64,000 nt of DNA from Burkholderia dolosa (GTDB taxonomy: Bacteria > Pseudomonadota > Gammaproteobacteria > Burkholderiales > Burkholderiaceae), in the NCBI RefSeq assembly GCF_902499135.1, contig NZ_CABVPR010000001.1, positions 186,001 to 250,000 on the forward strand. Direction: 5' to 3'. The notes under the pieces are model-generated. The model ran no database searches, was not told where the DNA came from, and worked only from the letters and a program-made list of their open reading frames with translations. Below are positions 17,756 to 26,518 of the stretch, piece by piece. A program made the position numbers and the translations under genes. Every line of letters starts with the position of its first letter. Position 1 is the stretch's first letter.

Positions 17756-18505
17756 TCAGTGGATCAGCATGCCGCCGTTGACGTCGAGCGTGATGCCGGT
17801 CAGGTAGCTCGACAGGTCGCTCAGCAGGAACAGGCACGCGTTCGCGACGTCGGCCGCGTCGCCGAGCCGGCCGAGCGGAATGCCGTTGACGATGTCGTCG
17901 CGCATCGCGGGCGTGAGCTTGTCGCCGGTGATGTCGGTCTGGATCAGGCCCGGCGTGATCGAATTGATGCGGATACGGTCGGGGCCGAACTCGCGCGCCA
18001 TCGCTTTCGCGAGGCCGAGCACGCCGGCCTTCGCGGCGCTGTAGTGCGGGCCGCCGAAGATGCCGCCGCCGCGCTGCGCGGACACCGACGACATGCACAC
18101 GATGCTGCCGCCGCGCTGCTCGCGCATCGCCGGAAGCACCGCCTGCGACATGTACAGCGTGCCGCGCAGGTTCACGTCGACGATCGCGTCGAAGTCGCGC
18201 GCGGCGATGTCCATCGTGCGAACGGGCTGCGTGATGCCCGCGTTGTTCACCAGGCCGTCGATGCGGCCGTAGCGTTCGAGCGTCGCGCGGGCCGCGGCGA
18301 CGCATGCGTCGCGGTCGGTCACGTCGCACGCGAGGCCGAGATGGTCGGCGCCGAGGTCGGCGGCCGCCGCCCGCGCGTCTTCCTCGCGAAGGTCGAGGAT
18401 CGCCACGCGCGCGCCGTGCGCGGCGAGCGCGCGGGCGGTGGCCTTGCCGATACCGCGCGGCGACGCCGCGCCTGTCACGATGATGATCCGGTTCTCGAGC
18501 AACAT
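17756..18505 (-). CDS. Short-chain dehydrogenase/reductase
   Basis: 249 residues, the usual classical SDR length. Cofactor motif 'TGAASPRGIGKATA'; 'LVNNAGITQPVR'; catalytic Ser in 'CMSSVSAQRGG' and Tyr/Lys in 'GPHYSAAKAGVLGLAKAM'. 'AILDLREED' after the second strand points to NAD(H). It ends 'YLTGITLDVNGGMLIH'. It is the first gene of the MFS/transketolase operon and likely oxidises or reduces a polyol or hydroxy acid. A palindrome upstream (18574-18589) may be the operator. Confidence 0.92.
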   Translation of the reverse strand: MLLENRIIIVTGAASPRGIGKATARALAAHGARVAILDLREEDARAAAADLGADHLGLACDVTDRDACVAAARATLERYGRIDGLVNNAGITQPVRTMDIAARDFDAIVDVNLRGTLYMSQAVLPAMREQRGGSIVCMSSVSAQRGGGIFGGPHYSAAKAGVLGLAKAMAREFGPDRIRINSITPGLIQTDITGDKLTPAMRDDIVNGIPLGRLGDAADVANACLFLLSDLSSYLTGITLDVNGGMLIH

Positions 18506-18573
18506 CGGTCGTCTCCTGTGTTGATGTTGCGCTGAGTGTCGGCTTGTGCGACACCCGCATCAACGCGGAAACG

Positions 18574-18589
18574 CTCAACCATAGTTGAG
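18574..18589. promoter_or_regulatory. Palindrome upstream of the SDR operon, possible LysR site
   Basis: CTCAAC-CATA-GTTGAG is a symmetric 16-base inverted repeat, 68 bases before the SDR start, in an AT-richer patch. LysR regulators bind interrupted palindromes of this size. The adjacent LysR gene would be the natural binder, though that gene appears frameshifted. Inference. Confidence 0.5.
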
Positions 18590-18663
18590 AAAATTTCAGA
18601 TGACGCCGCACCGGCCGCCGCGTGCCGCAGCGCAATATCGCAATCGGCGCGCGGCGTCGGCCG

Positions 18664-19562
18664 TCAGCGTGCGTGGTGCTGCGTCGCGACTTCGCGCTCG
18701 ATCCATGCGAGGAAGCGCTTCACGCGCGGCAGTTCGGCGTTTGCCTCGGGTAAACGAGATGATGCGCGCCGACTTCGACCGCATGGCGGTCGCCGAATAC
18801 GGGCACGAGCAGGCCGTCGCGGATCTTCGCGGACGCGAGCATCAGGCTTTCGAGCGCGATGCCGAGGCCGAGCGCTGCGGTTTCGAGCGACATGTACGAA
18901 CGATCGAACGAAAAATCGAACGTCTTCTGCGTCGCGAGCGATACGCCGGTCCGACCGAACCACTGCTTCCACTGGACGAGCGGCGTTTCGGAATAGATGA
19001 GCCGGTGCGCGAGCAGATCTTCGGGGGCATGGACCGGATGCCGTTCGAGGTAGCGCGGCGCGGCGAGCGGCGCGATGAATTCGCCGCGCACGGTCCGGAC
19101 TTCGAGGTTGTCCCAGTTTCCGTAGCCGTGTCTGACGTCGATGTCGTAGAAGCCGTTCGAGAACGATACGTTCTCGTACGAGCACGCGAGGTTCAGCTGA
19201 ATGTCGCCGTTTGCCTGCTGAAACGACGACAGCCTCGGCAGCAGCCACATCAGCCCGAAGCTCGGGCTCGAATGCACGCGGAGAATGTCGACTTCGGTGC
19301 CGCTCGATGCGCGCTCGGTCGCGCGGCTCAGATCGGCCAGCGAACCCGTCACGTCGGCCAGATAGCGCTCGCCGGTCGGCGTGAGCACGAGCCCGCGCCC
19401 GGAACGCTGGAACAGCGGCTGCCCGATCAGCGACTCGAGGTTGCTCAGCTGATGGCTGACTGCCGATGCGGTCAGGCCGAGCTCGTCGGCCGCGCGATTC
19501 ACGCTCTTGGTTCGGGCAACGCTTTCGAACGCGATGATCGCCTTCAGCGGTGGGATGCGCAT
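18664..19562 (-). pseudogene. LysR-type regulator with a one-base frameshift near its end
   Basis: The main frame (ATG 19562) encodes a GcvA-like LysR protein: helix-turn-helix 'NRAADELGLTASAVSHQLSN', then an effector domain. At about 18746-18750 it runs out of frame and stops at 18720 ('HHLVYPRQTPNCRA'). The neighbouring frame carries the expected ending 'PEANAELPRVKRFLAWIERE' to 18664. Total length is 899 bases, one short of a multiple of three. Restoring one G in CCGAGG would rejoin them. The truncated form keeps about 281 residues and loses the last 20 or so, so it may still work. A sequencing error is the alternative. Confidence 0.85.
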
Positions 19563-19904
19563 GATGAAATCCGGGAATCGGCGGCAGCGGAACGGAGTCG
19601 TCCGTCGGCAGCTGATGGATCGCGCGGCACGGACGACGGTCGATTGCCTCGCATTATCCATCGTTCGTGGGCCGTGCACGATGTGGGGGCGGGAGGGGCG
19701 GCTGAAAGGCTCCGTCGTTTGCCCCGCATCGCGGCCTGATGAATTGATGACCAAACCGCAAGACCTAGTGCGTAGATATCGTTTGCGGCGGCGTTAATGA
19801 CTGTCGACAATCGTGGCTCGCGTCGGTCGCCGCTGCGCGGGAAGCGCGGGCGGCCGGCGCGCGGAGGCCTTCGCCGCCGCCAACCGCATCGGGCCCACGA
19901 CGAC
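19563..19904. other. Divergent region between LysR and aminotransferase genes
   Basis: 342 bases. It should hold the promoters for LysR (-) and the aminotransferase (+). An AT-richer stretch near 19740-19800 is the likeliest promoter area. In-frame codons upstream of the aminotransferase ATG are Arg/Gly-rich and not conserved-looking. No confident hexamers. Confidence 0.45.
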
Positions 19905-21104
19905 ATGTACGCGTTCACTCCTTCGTTCCAGCAACCGGCCGGCTCGCCGATCCGCGAGCTGTTCAAGTACCTCTCCGAGCCGGGGATGATCTCGTTCGCG
20001 GGCGGCTATCCGGCCAGCGACCTGTTCGACGTCGACGGACTGAATGCGGCGGCCGCGCGTGCGTATGCGCAACCGGTGCGCTGCCTGCAATACGGGCCGA
20101 CCGACGGCCTCGCGGAATTGAAACAGCAGTTGATCGCGCTGATGGCGCGCCGCGGCGCCGCGTGCACCGCATCCGAACTGCTCGTCACGACCGGCTCGCA
20201 GCAGGGCCTCGACCTGCTGCTGCGCGTGATGGTGTCGCCCGGCGATGTCGTGCTGACCGAACAGCCGGCCTATCCGGCGACGCTGCAGGCGATGCGCATG
20301 CAGCACGCGCGCATCGTGACGCTCCCGGTCGACGGCGACGGTCTCGACGTCGACCGGCTCGGCACGCTGCTCGCATCGGGTGAGCTGACGCAGCCGAAGC
20401 TGCTGTACACGGTGCCGACGTTCGCGAATCCGACCGGCGCGACGCTCGCGCGCGAACGGCGGATGAAGCTGCTGCGCCTCGCCGTGCAATACCGCTTCCT
20501 GATCGTCGAGGACGATCCGTACGGCGACCTGCGTTTCGCGGGCGAAGCCGTGCCGTCGCTGCTCGCGCTCGCCGGCGAAGTGGACGGCGCGCGCGACTGG
20601 ATCGTGCACTTCGCGAGCCTGTCGAAGATCGTCGCGCCGGGGCTGCGAGTCGGCTGGACGATCGCGCCGGCCGACATCGCGCGGCGCTGCGTGATCGCGA
20701 AGCAGACGGTCGATCTGTGCAGCGCGCCGTGGACGCAGGCGACGGCCGCCGAGTATCTGGCCGACGGCGCGCTCGAACGTCATCTGCCGCGCATCGCGCA
20801 CGCGTACCGGCGCAAATGCGATGCGATGTGCGACGCATTGCGCGACGGCTTCGGCGATGCAATCGAGTTCCATCGTCCCGAAGGCGGGATGTTCGTGTGG
20901 GCGCGGCTCGGCGCCGTGTCGTCGGCTGCACTGCTGCAGCACGCGATTGCGAACAAGGTCGTGTTCGTGCCCGGCAGCGCGTTCTTCGCGGACAACGTCG
21001 ACGACGCATCGCTGCGCCTGTCGTTCGCCGCACCGGACGTCGATGCGATCCGCGAAGGCGTCGCGCGCCTCGTGCGCGCGTATGGTGCGGCGCTCGCCGC
21101 GTGA
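19905..21104 (+). CDS. PLP-dependent aminotransferase, class I/II (LysN/2-aminoadipate type)
   Basis: 399 residues. Fold-type I features: 'ISFAGGYPASDLFDVDGLNA', 'LQYGPTDGLAELKQQLIALM', 'VTTGSQQGLDLLLRVMVSPG', 'YTVPTFANPTGATLARERR', 'VEDDPYGDLRF', and the PLP lysine in 'SLSKIVAPGLRVGW'. There is no N-terminal GntR helix-turn-helix, so it is a stand-alone enzyme, not a MocR regulator. The group includes 2-aminoadipate, aromatic and valine-type aminotransferases with 2-oxoglutarate as acceptor. ATG 19905 begins the conserved region. A 65-residue peptide follows 11 bases after the stop. Confidence 0.9.
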   Translation: MYAFTPSFQQPAGSPIRELFKYLSEPGMISFAGGYPASDLFDVDGLNAAAARAYAQPVRCLQYGPTDGLAELKQQLIALMARRGAACTASELLVTTGSQQGLDLLLRVMVSPGDVVLTEQPAYPATLQAMRMQHARIVTLPVDGDGLDVDRLGTLLASGELTQPKLLYTVPTFANPTGATLARERRMKLLRLAVQYRFLIVEDDPYGDLRFAGEAVPSLLALAGEVDGARDWIVHFASLSKIVAPGLRVGWTIAPADIARRCVIAKQTVDLCSAPWTQATAAEYLADGALERHLPRIAHAYRRKCDAMCDALRDGFGDAIEFHRPEGGMFVWARLGAVSSAALLQHAIANKVVFVPGSAFFADNVDDASLRLSFAAPDVDAIREGVARLVRAYGAALAA

Positions 21105-21115
21105 GGACGCAAACA

Positions 21116-21313
21116 ATGAACGTCATCTTCAACGACATCGCGCAGCGGGACGACACATCGCGCGCCGCGGGAATCGAGCCGGTCGAGCACCGTTCGTCGC
21201 AGATCGGCGCGGGGCCGCAGTATGTCGTCGACGTGCTCGGCCGGTTCGCATCGGAGCCTGCCGATGCCGTCGATACACCGGACGCCGCGCCGGTCGTGCT
21301 CGGCTACAACTGA
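21116..21313 (+). CDS. Hypothetical 65-residue protein
   Basis: It starts 'MNVIFNDIAQRDDTSRAAGI' and ends 'PVVLGYN', acidic and without signal peptide or membrane helix. It begins 11 bases after the aminotransferase stop, so the two are probably one transcript. I recognise no family. The arrangement suggests a small accessory protein for the aminotransferase, but nothing in the sequence proves it. Confidence 0.55.
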   Translation: MNVIFNDIAQRDDTSRAAGIEPVEHRSSQIGAGPQYVVDVLGRFASEPADAVDTPDAAPVVLGYN

Positions 21314-21373
21314 GCGGCGGCGCGATCGAAACGGTTAAGCTGGCGCGATCGAAGCCAACACGCCGCCCGCCCG

Positions 21374-21973
21374 ATGATGCCCGACCCCGCCTCCGAATCG
21401 CTCGCCGCGACCTACGACCGCGTATGGTCGTGCCTCGAATCGGGCGTGAGCGCGCAGCGCTCGCCGTTCACGATGCTGCAGGCCGCGACGCTCGGCGTCG
21501 ATGGCGCGCCCAAGGTGCGCACGGTCGTGCTGCGCGACGTGTGCCGCGCGGCGCGCCGGCTGTCGTTTCATACCGACCTGCGTTCGCAGAAGGTCGCGGA
21601 GCTGCGCCGCGATCCGCGCATCGCGCTCGTCGCGAACGATCTCGATGCGCTCGTGCAGATTCGCGCGGAAGGGATCGCATCGATCGTCGAAGACGACGCG
21701 CAGCGGCGCGCGCTGTGGCGGGCGAGCCGTCCGCATACGCTGCTGCTGTATCGCACGCCGCTCGCGCCCGCGACGCCGATCGCGTCGCCGGAAGACGCGC
21801 ATGTCGCCGCGAACCCGCGCACGACGCACGCCGACGACGGCTACGAGAACTTCTGCGTGCTGCATGTGACGGTGACGCGCGTGGACTGGCTCGAACTCGC
21901 GCGTGCCGGTCATCGTCGAGCGGTATTCGACGTGAATGCGACCGGCTACGCAGGCCGCTGGATCGCGCCGTGA
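21374..21973 (+). CDS. Pyridoxamine 5'-phosphate oxidase family protein
   Basis: 199 residues (ATG 21374 or 21377). It has the split-barrel flavin fold: 'FTMLQAATLGVDGAPKVRTV' gives the first strands, 'LSFHTDLRSQKVAELRRDPR' the FMN phosphate loop, and the end 'GYENFCVLHVTVTRVDWLEL' resembles the PNPOx C-terminal part. It is not a clear PdxH orthologue, since the substrate-binding C-terminus differs. It follows the PLP-dependent aminotransferase, so a role in B6 handling is possible, but many of these proteins are FMN or haem binders of other function. Confidence 0.8.
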   Translation: MMPDPASESLAATYDRVWSCLESGVSAQRSPFTMLQAATLGVDGAPKVRTVVLRDVCRAARRLSFHTDLRSQKVAELRRDPRIALVANDLDALVQIRAEGIASIVEDDAQRRALWRASRPHTLLLYRTPLAPATPIASPEDAHVAANPRTTHADDGYENFCVLHVTVTRVDWLELARAGHRRAVFDVNATGYAGRWIAP

Positions 21974-22000
21974 TCGCGACCGCGATCGCCCCGCCGCCGC

Positions 22001-22894
22001 TTACCGCGCTTCGTCCGACGCCGCCTCGCGAACGATCCAGTCGCGCATCGCCGCGATCGCGTCGTCGTCGCGCCGCTCGGCCGGGTACACGAGATAGAAC
22101 CCGACCGACAGCGGAAACGCGAACTCGAACGGCTTGCACAGCCGGCCCGCCGCGATGTCGCGCTCGACGAGCGGATCGGTCGCGAGCGCGATGCCCTGGC
22201 CCGCGACGGCCGCATCGATCGCGAGCGACGTCTGGTTGAAGCGCAGCCCCTTGTGCGGATCGACGTCGACCGGCTCAGGCAGCGCGGCGACGAACGCCGG
22301 CCACAGATCGTGCGCGTCGTGCAGCAGCACGAGGCCCGCGAGCGCGCGCGGCGACGCGGGCGCGGCCAGCAGCGCGGGGCTGCATACCGCGCAGACGTCG
22401 AGCGGAAACAGCGGATGCGCGACGAGATGCTTGCCGAACGGCGGCTTCCCGTAGCGGATCGCCAGATCGACGCCGTCGTGGCGGAACGTCGCGAGCTGCG
22501 GATCGGCGATCACGCGCACGTCGTAGTCGGGATGCGCATCGGTGAACTGCGCGAGCCGCGGGATCAGCCACTTCGACGCGAACGACGGCGTCGTGCTGAT
22601 CGTCAGCGCCGCGCGCCGCTTCACGAGCCTGTCGGTCGCGTCGGCGATCGCGAGCAGCGCGCGCTGCACGTCGGAGAAGTACGCGGCGCCGTCGTGCGTC
22701 AGCGCGAGCCCGCGCGGCAGGCGCTCGAACAGCTTCAGGCCGAGCACGTCCTCGAGATGGCGTACCTGCTGCGCGACCGCGCCTTGCGTGACGCCGATCT
22801 CGTCGGCCGCGGCGCGGAAGTTGAGGTGCCGCGCGGACACTTCGAATGCGCGAAGCGCGTTCAGCGGCGGCAGGCGGGAAGGGCGTGGCGGCAT
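22001..22894 (-). CDS. LysR-type transcriptional regulator (GcvA-like)
   Basis: 297 residues. Helix-turn-helix near 15-60 ('LNALRAFEVSARHLNFRAAA', 'EIGVTQGAVAQQVRHLEDVL'). Effector domain with 'TISTTPSFASKWLIPRLAQF' and 'GVDLAIRYGKPPFGKHLVAH', the GcvA-type pattern. It is divergent from the atypical SDR gene at 23029 (134 bases), so it likely regulates that gene and perhaps the exported hydrolases beyond. Confidence 0.92.
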   Translation of the reverse strand: MPPRPSRLPPLNALRAFEVSARHLNFRAAADEIGVTQGAVAQQVRHLEDVLGLKLFERLPRGLALTHDGAAYFSDVQRALLAIADATDRLVKRRAALTISTTPSFASKWLIPRLAQFTDAHPDYDVRVIADPQLATFRHDGVDLAIRYGKPPFGKHLVAHPLFPLDVCAVCSPALLAAPASPRALAGLVLLHDAHDLWPAFVAALPEPVDVDPHKGLRFNQTSLAIDAAVAGQGIALATDPLVERDIAAGRLCKPFEFAFPLSVGFYLVYPAERRDDDAIAAMRDWIVREAASDEAR

Positions 22895-23028
22895 CGCGAG
22901 AATGTAGAAAATCTATCGGCTGATCGCAGAAATACTGGTTCGACAGCGGCGAACGATGCGCCTACATTACCACCGGTGCGTGCCGGATGGCGGCAGCGCG
23001 AGTGCAGCATTCGAACGAGGAGCGGATC

Positions 23029-23733
23029 GTGACTGTAGAAAAAGTAGCATTGATCACGGCAGCGGGCAAAGGCATGGGCGCGGCGATCGCGCGCGAGCTG
23101 GCGGCGACGGGCTACCGCGTCGCGCTGATGTCGCCGTCCGGCAGCGCGGTGGCGCTCGGCGACGAACTGGGCGGCTTCGGCATCCAGGGCTCGGTGACGG
23201 AAGACGCCGACATCGACCGGCTCGTGCAGCAGACGGTCGCGCGCTACGGGCGGATCGACGCCGTCGTCAACAACACCGGGCATCCGCCGAAGGGCGACCT
23301 GCTGTCGATCGCCGACGAAAGCTGGCATGCGGGGCTCGACCTGATCCTGCTGAACGTGGTGCGCGTGATGCGTCGCGTGACGCCGATCTTCCAGCAGCAG
23401 GGCGGCGGCGCGGCGGTGAACATCTCCAGTTTCGCGGCCGACGCGCCCGAGCAGGCGATGCCCGTGTCGTCCGCGCTGCGTGCGGCGCTGAGTGCGTGGA
23501 CGCGGTTGTATGCGCAACGTTACGCGGCCGACAACATCCGGATGAACGCGGTGCTGCCGGGCTTCGTCGACAGCTGGCCGGAAACGCCCGAGATCGTCGC
23601 GCGCATTCCGGCCGGCCGTTTCGGCAAGACCGGCGAGATCGCGAAGACGGTCGCGTTCCTGCTGTCCGACGGCGCCGGCTATATCACCGGGCAGAACATC
23701 CGCGTCGACGGCGCGATCGTCAACGCGCTGTGA
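23029..23733 (+). CDS. Atypical SDR-fold protein lacking the YxxxK dyad
   Basis: 234 residues from a GTG at 23029 with GAGGAG 6 bases upstream. The Rossmann start 'VALITAAGKGMGAAIARELA' and 'DAVVNNTGHPPKGDLL' are SDR-like, and it ends 'ITGQNIRVDGAIVNAL'. Where the active-site Tyr and Lys belong, the sequence is 'PVSSALRAALSAW': Ser147 and Arg151 replace Tyr and Lys. The Ser of the triad ('VNISSFAAD') remains. Such members are seen in a divergent SDR subgroup and may be non-catalytic or use another mechanism. Divergent from a LysR gene. Confidence 0.85.
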   Translation: MTVEKVALITAAGKGMGAAIARELAATGYRVALMSPSGSAVALGDELGGFGIQGSVTEDADIDRLVQQTVARYGRIDAVVNNTGHPPKGDLLSIADESWHAGLDLILLNVVRVMRRVTPIFQQQGGGAAVNISSFAADAPEQAMPVSSALRAALSAWTRLYAQRYAADNIRMNAVLPGFVDSWPETPEIVARIPAGRFGKTGEIAKTVAFLLSDGAGYITGQNIRVDGAIVNAL

Positions 23734-23934
23734 ACTGCAGTGCGCGGCCGCGGAGCCGCGCCGAACCGCGGCCGCGCGGGCCGCTCGTCGCTACAAACGC
23801 GTACAAATCAGACAAATCCCGGATACATCGGACCTTTCAAATGGGCGACGCCGCGTGACCGGCCGCGTCGCCACGACAGCGAACGCGCGATCGGACGCAC
23901 GGCATGTCCACTTCACGAAAGGAGATGCCGAACG

Positions 23935-25212
23935 ATGTCTTCCACACCGTTTTCCCCGATGCGCCGCCACGTGCTCGCCAGCTCCGTGGCCGCCGGCGTC
24001 GCCGCGATGCTGCCCACCGCAGTGCATGCCGCGACCGGCACGACCGGCATACGACCGTTCACCGCGCACATTCCCGACGAAGCACTGACCGACCTGCGCC
24101 GCCGCATTACCGCAACGCGCTGGCCGGGCCGCGAAACCGTCGCCGACGAATCGCAGGGCGTGCGGCTCGCGCGCATGCAGGCGCTGCTGAACTACTGGGG
24201 CACCGACTACGACTGGCGCAAGGGCGAGGCCCGCCTGAACGGCTTTCCGATGTTCATCACGGAGATCGACGGGCTCGATATTCACTTCATCCACGTGCGC
24301 TCGCGGCACGAGAACGCGATGCCGATGATCATGACGCACGGCTGGCCGGGCTCCGTCTTCGAGCTGCTGAAGGCGATCGGCCCGCTGACCGATCCGACCG
24401 CGCACGGTGCGAGCGCCGACGACGCGTTCCACGTCGTCGTGCCGTCGCTGCCCGGCTTCGGCTTCTCCGGCCGGCCGACGCGGACGGGCTGGGGCTCGGA
24501 CCACATCGCGCGTGCGTGGGGCGAACTGATGGCGCGGCTCGGCTACACGCGCTTCGTATCGCAGGGCGGCGACTGCGGCTCGGTGATCTCGCACCGGATG
24601 GCGATGCAGCGCGTGAAGGGGCTGGTCGGCATTCACGTGAACATGCCGGCGACGGTGCCGCCGGACATCGCGGCGCTGCTGCAGCTCGACGCGCCGGCGC
24701 CGGCCGCGCTGTCGCCGAAGGAGAAGGCCGCATACGAGAAGCTCGCGACGTTCTATCGCGACAACTGCGGCTACTCGGCGATGATGGTCACGCGCCCGCA
24801 GACCGTCGGCTACGCGCTCGCCGATTCGCCGGCCGGCCAGGCCGCGTGGATGTACGACAAGATCTCGCAATGGACGTACAGCGGCGGCGTGCCCGAGCGC
24901 TCGATTCCGCGCGACGAGATCCTCGACGACATCTCGCTGTACTGGCTGACGAACACCGCGACGTCGTCGGCGCAGATCTACTGGGAAGATCACTCGAACA
25001 ACTTCAACGCGGTCGACATCTCGCTGCCGGCCGCGATCACGGTGTTCCCCGGCGAGATCTACCAGGCGCCGCGCAGCTGGGCAGAACGTTGCTATCACAA
25101 CCTGATCTACTTCAACGAAGTCGACAAGGGCGGGCATTTCGCGGCATGGGAAGTGCCAGAGCTGTTCGCCCGCGAAGTGCGGGCCGGGTTCCGGCCGCTG
25201 CGGCGCGCGTAA
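23935..25212 (+). CDS. Tat-exported epoxide hydrolase-like alpha/beta hydrolase (EHN domain)
   Basis: 425 residues. A Tat-like signal peptide ('MRRHVLASSVAAGVAAMLPT') ends near residue 32. The epoxide hydrolase N-terminal (EHN) domain follows ('FTAHIPDEALTDLRRRITAT'). The hydrolase core has the oxyanion motif 'THGWPGSVFELLKAIGPL', nucleophile Asp213 in 'SQGGDCGSVIS' and His401 in 'VDKGGHFAAWE'. An Asp nucleophile marks epoxide hydrolase chemistry. Microsomal-type enzymes are usually cytoplasmic or membrane-bound, so periplasmic export is notable. Start at ATG 23935, after GGAG. Confidence 0.88.
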   Translation: MSSTPFSPMRRHVLASSVAAGVAAMLPTAVHAATGTTGIRPFTAHIPDEALTDLRRRITATRWPGRETVADESQGVRLARMQALLNYWGTDYDWRKGEARLNGFPMFITEIDGLDIHFIHVRSRHENAMPMIMTHGWPGSVFELLKAIGPLTDPTAHGASADDAFHVVVPSLPGFGFSGRPTRTGWGSDHIARAWGELMARLGYTRFVSQGGDCGSVISHRMAMQRVKGLVGIHVNMPATVPPDIAALLQLDAPAPAALSPKEKAAYEKLATFYRDNCGYSAMMVTRPQTVGYALADSPAGQAAWMYDKISQWTYSGGVPERSIPRDEILDDISLYWLTNTATSSAQIYWEDHSNNFNAVDISLPAAITVFPGEIYQAPRSWAERCYHNLIYFNEVDKGGHFAAWEVPELFAREVRAGFRPLRRA

Positions 25213-25477
25213 CGCACGACGGGCGACGCGCGGGCGGCCTGCGATACGGCGCGACGCCTGCGCGAGCCTGCGTTCGAACCACAATTTTGAATCGTCATGT
25301 GTCGTGCTTCGACACGGATACGTAGCGATACAAAGCGTCCGAACGGTTCGGATATAAAAACGGTGAAGCGTTTCGCACGGCGGCGCAACGTCATGCGCGA
25401 CCGCTGCGAACGGCGATACCGGCGCGCGTGCGTGGCCCGCGGCCCTTTACTTAGCGATCGACAATGGAGAACGAATC
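25213..25477. other. Intergenic region between the two exported hydrolases
   Basis: 265 bases without a supported gene. The part 25285-25370 is AT-richer and probably contains the promoter of the second hydrolase. I see no clear hairpin. Confidence 0.4.
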
Positions 25478-26518
25478 ATGCCTGATACCGTGAACACCCG
25501 ACGCCGCCTGCTGCTGGGCACCGCAGTCGCGAGCCTGAGCCTCGCCGATCTCGGCTTGGCGAACCTTGCGCACGCACAGTCCGCGCCCGTTGCGTCCGCA
25601 ACCAGCGGCGCGGGCGGCGCGTCGCTCGGGCCGATCCATCAAATCGACGCCGGCGTGCTGAACGTCGGGTATGCGGACCTCGGACCGAAGAACGGCCCCG
25701 TCGCGTTCCTGCTGCACGGCTGGCCGTACGACATCTACAGCTACGCCGAAGTCGCGCCGCTGCTCGTCGCGGCCGGCTATCGCGTGATCGTGCCGTACCT
25801 GCGCGGCTACGGCTCGACGACGTTCCGCTCGGCCGACACGGTGCGCAACGGCCAGCAGGCGGTCACGGCCGTCGACATCGTCGCGTTGATGGACGCACTG
25901 AAGATCGACCGCGCGGTGTTCGGCGGCTACGACTGGGGCGCGCGCACGGCCGACGTGATCGCCGCGCTGTGGCCGCAGCGCGTGAAGGGGCTCGTGTCGG
26001 TGAGCGGCTATCTGATCGGCAGCCAGGAGGCGAACCGCAAGCCGCTGCCGCCGCAGGCCGAGTTGCAGTGGTGGTATCAGTTCTACTTCGCGACCGAGCG
26101 CGGCGCGCTCGGCTATGCGGCGAACCGCGATGCGTTCAACAAGCTGATCTGGAAGCTCGCGTCGCCGAAATGGCAGTTCTCCGACGAAACCTATGCACGT
26201 ACGGCCGAGTCGTTCCAGAACCCCGATCACGTTGCGATCGTGATCCACAACTACCGCTGGCGCCTCGGGCTCGCGAAGGGCGAAGCGCAATACGACGACA
26301 TCGAGCGGCGCCTCGCTGCCGGCCCGACGATTGCGGTGCCGACGATCACGATGGAAGGCGACTCGAACGGCGCGCCGCATCCGCAGCCGGCCGCGTATGC
26401 GAAGAAGTTCACGGGCAAGTATCAGCATCGGACGATCACCGGCGGCATCGGCCACAATCTGCCGCAGGAAGCGCCGCAGGCGTTCGCCGACGCGATGCTG
26501 CAAGTGGAGCACCTGTGA
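25478..26518 (+). CDS. Tat-exported alpha/beta hydrolase, epoxide hydrolase/dehalogenase type
   Basis: 346 residues. A twin-arginine signal ('NTRRRLLLGTAVASLSLADL') is cleaved after 'NLAHAQ'. Core motifs: 'FLLHGWPYDIYSYAEVAPLL' (oxyanion hole HGWP), nucleophile Asp152 in 'FGGYDWGARTAD', and His326 in 'GGIGHNLPQEAP'. The Asp nucleophile fits epoxide hydrolase or haloalkane dehalogenase chemistry. It is translationally linked to the cytochrome P460 gene by a one-base overlap (TGATG), so both products should act together in the periplasm. Confidence 0.88.
   Translation: MPDTVNTRRRLLLGTAVASLSLADLGLANLAHAQSAPVASATSGAGGASLGPIHQIDAGVLNVGYADLGPKNGPVAFLLHGWPYDIYSYAEVAPLLVAAGYRVIVPYLRGYGSTTFRSADTVRNGQQAVTAVDIVALMDALKIDRAVFGGYDWGARTADVIAALWPQRVKGLVSVSGYLIGSQEANRKPLPPQAELQWWYQFYFATERGALGYAANRDAFNKLIWKLASPKWQFSDETYARTAESFQNPDHVAIVIHNYRWRLGLAKGEAQYDDIERRLAAGPTIAVPTITMEGDSNGAPHPQPAAYAKKFTGKYQHRTITGGIGHNLPQEAPQAFADAMLQVEHL

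Noticed and set aside
19797-19904. N-terminal extension of the aminotransferase, perhaps a regulator domain
   Set aside because: The 36 codons are Arg/Gly-rich with no helix-turn-helix, so this is not a MocR-type fusion.
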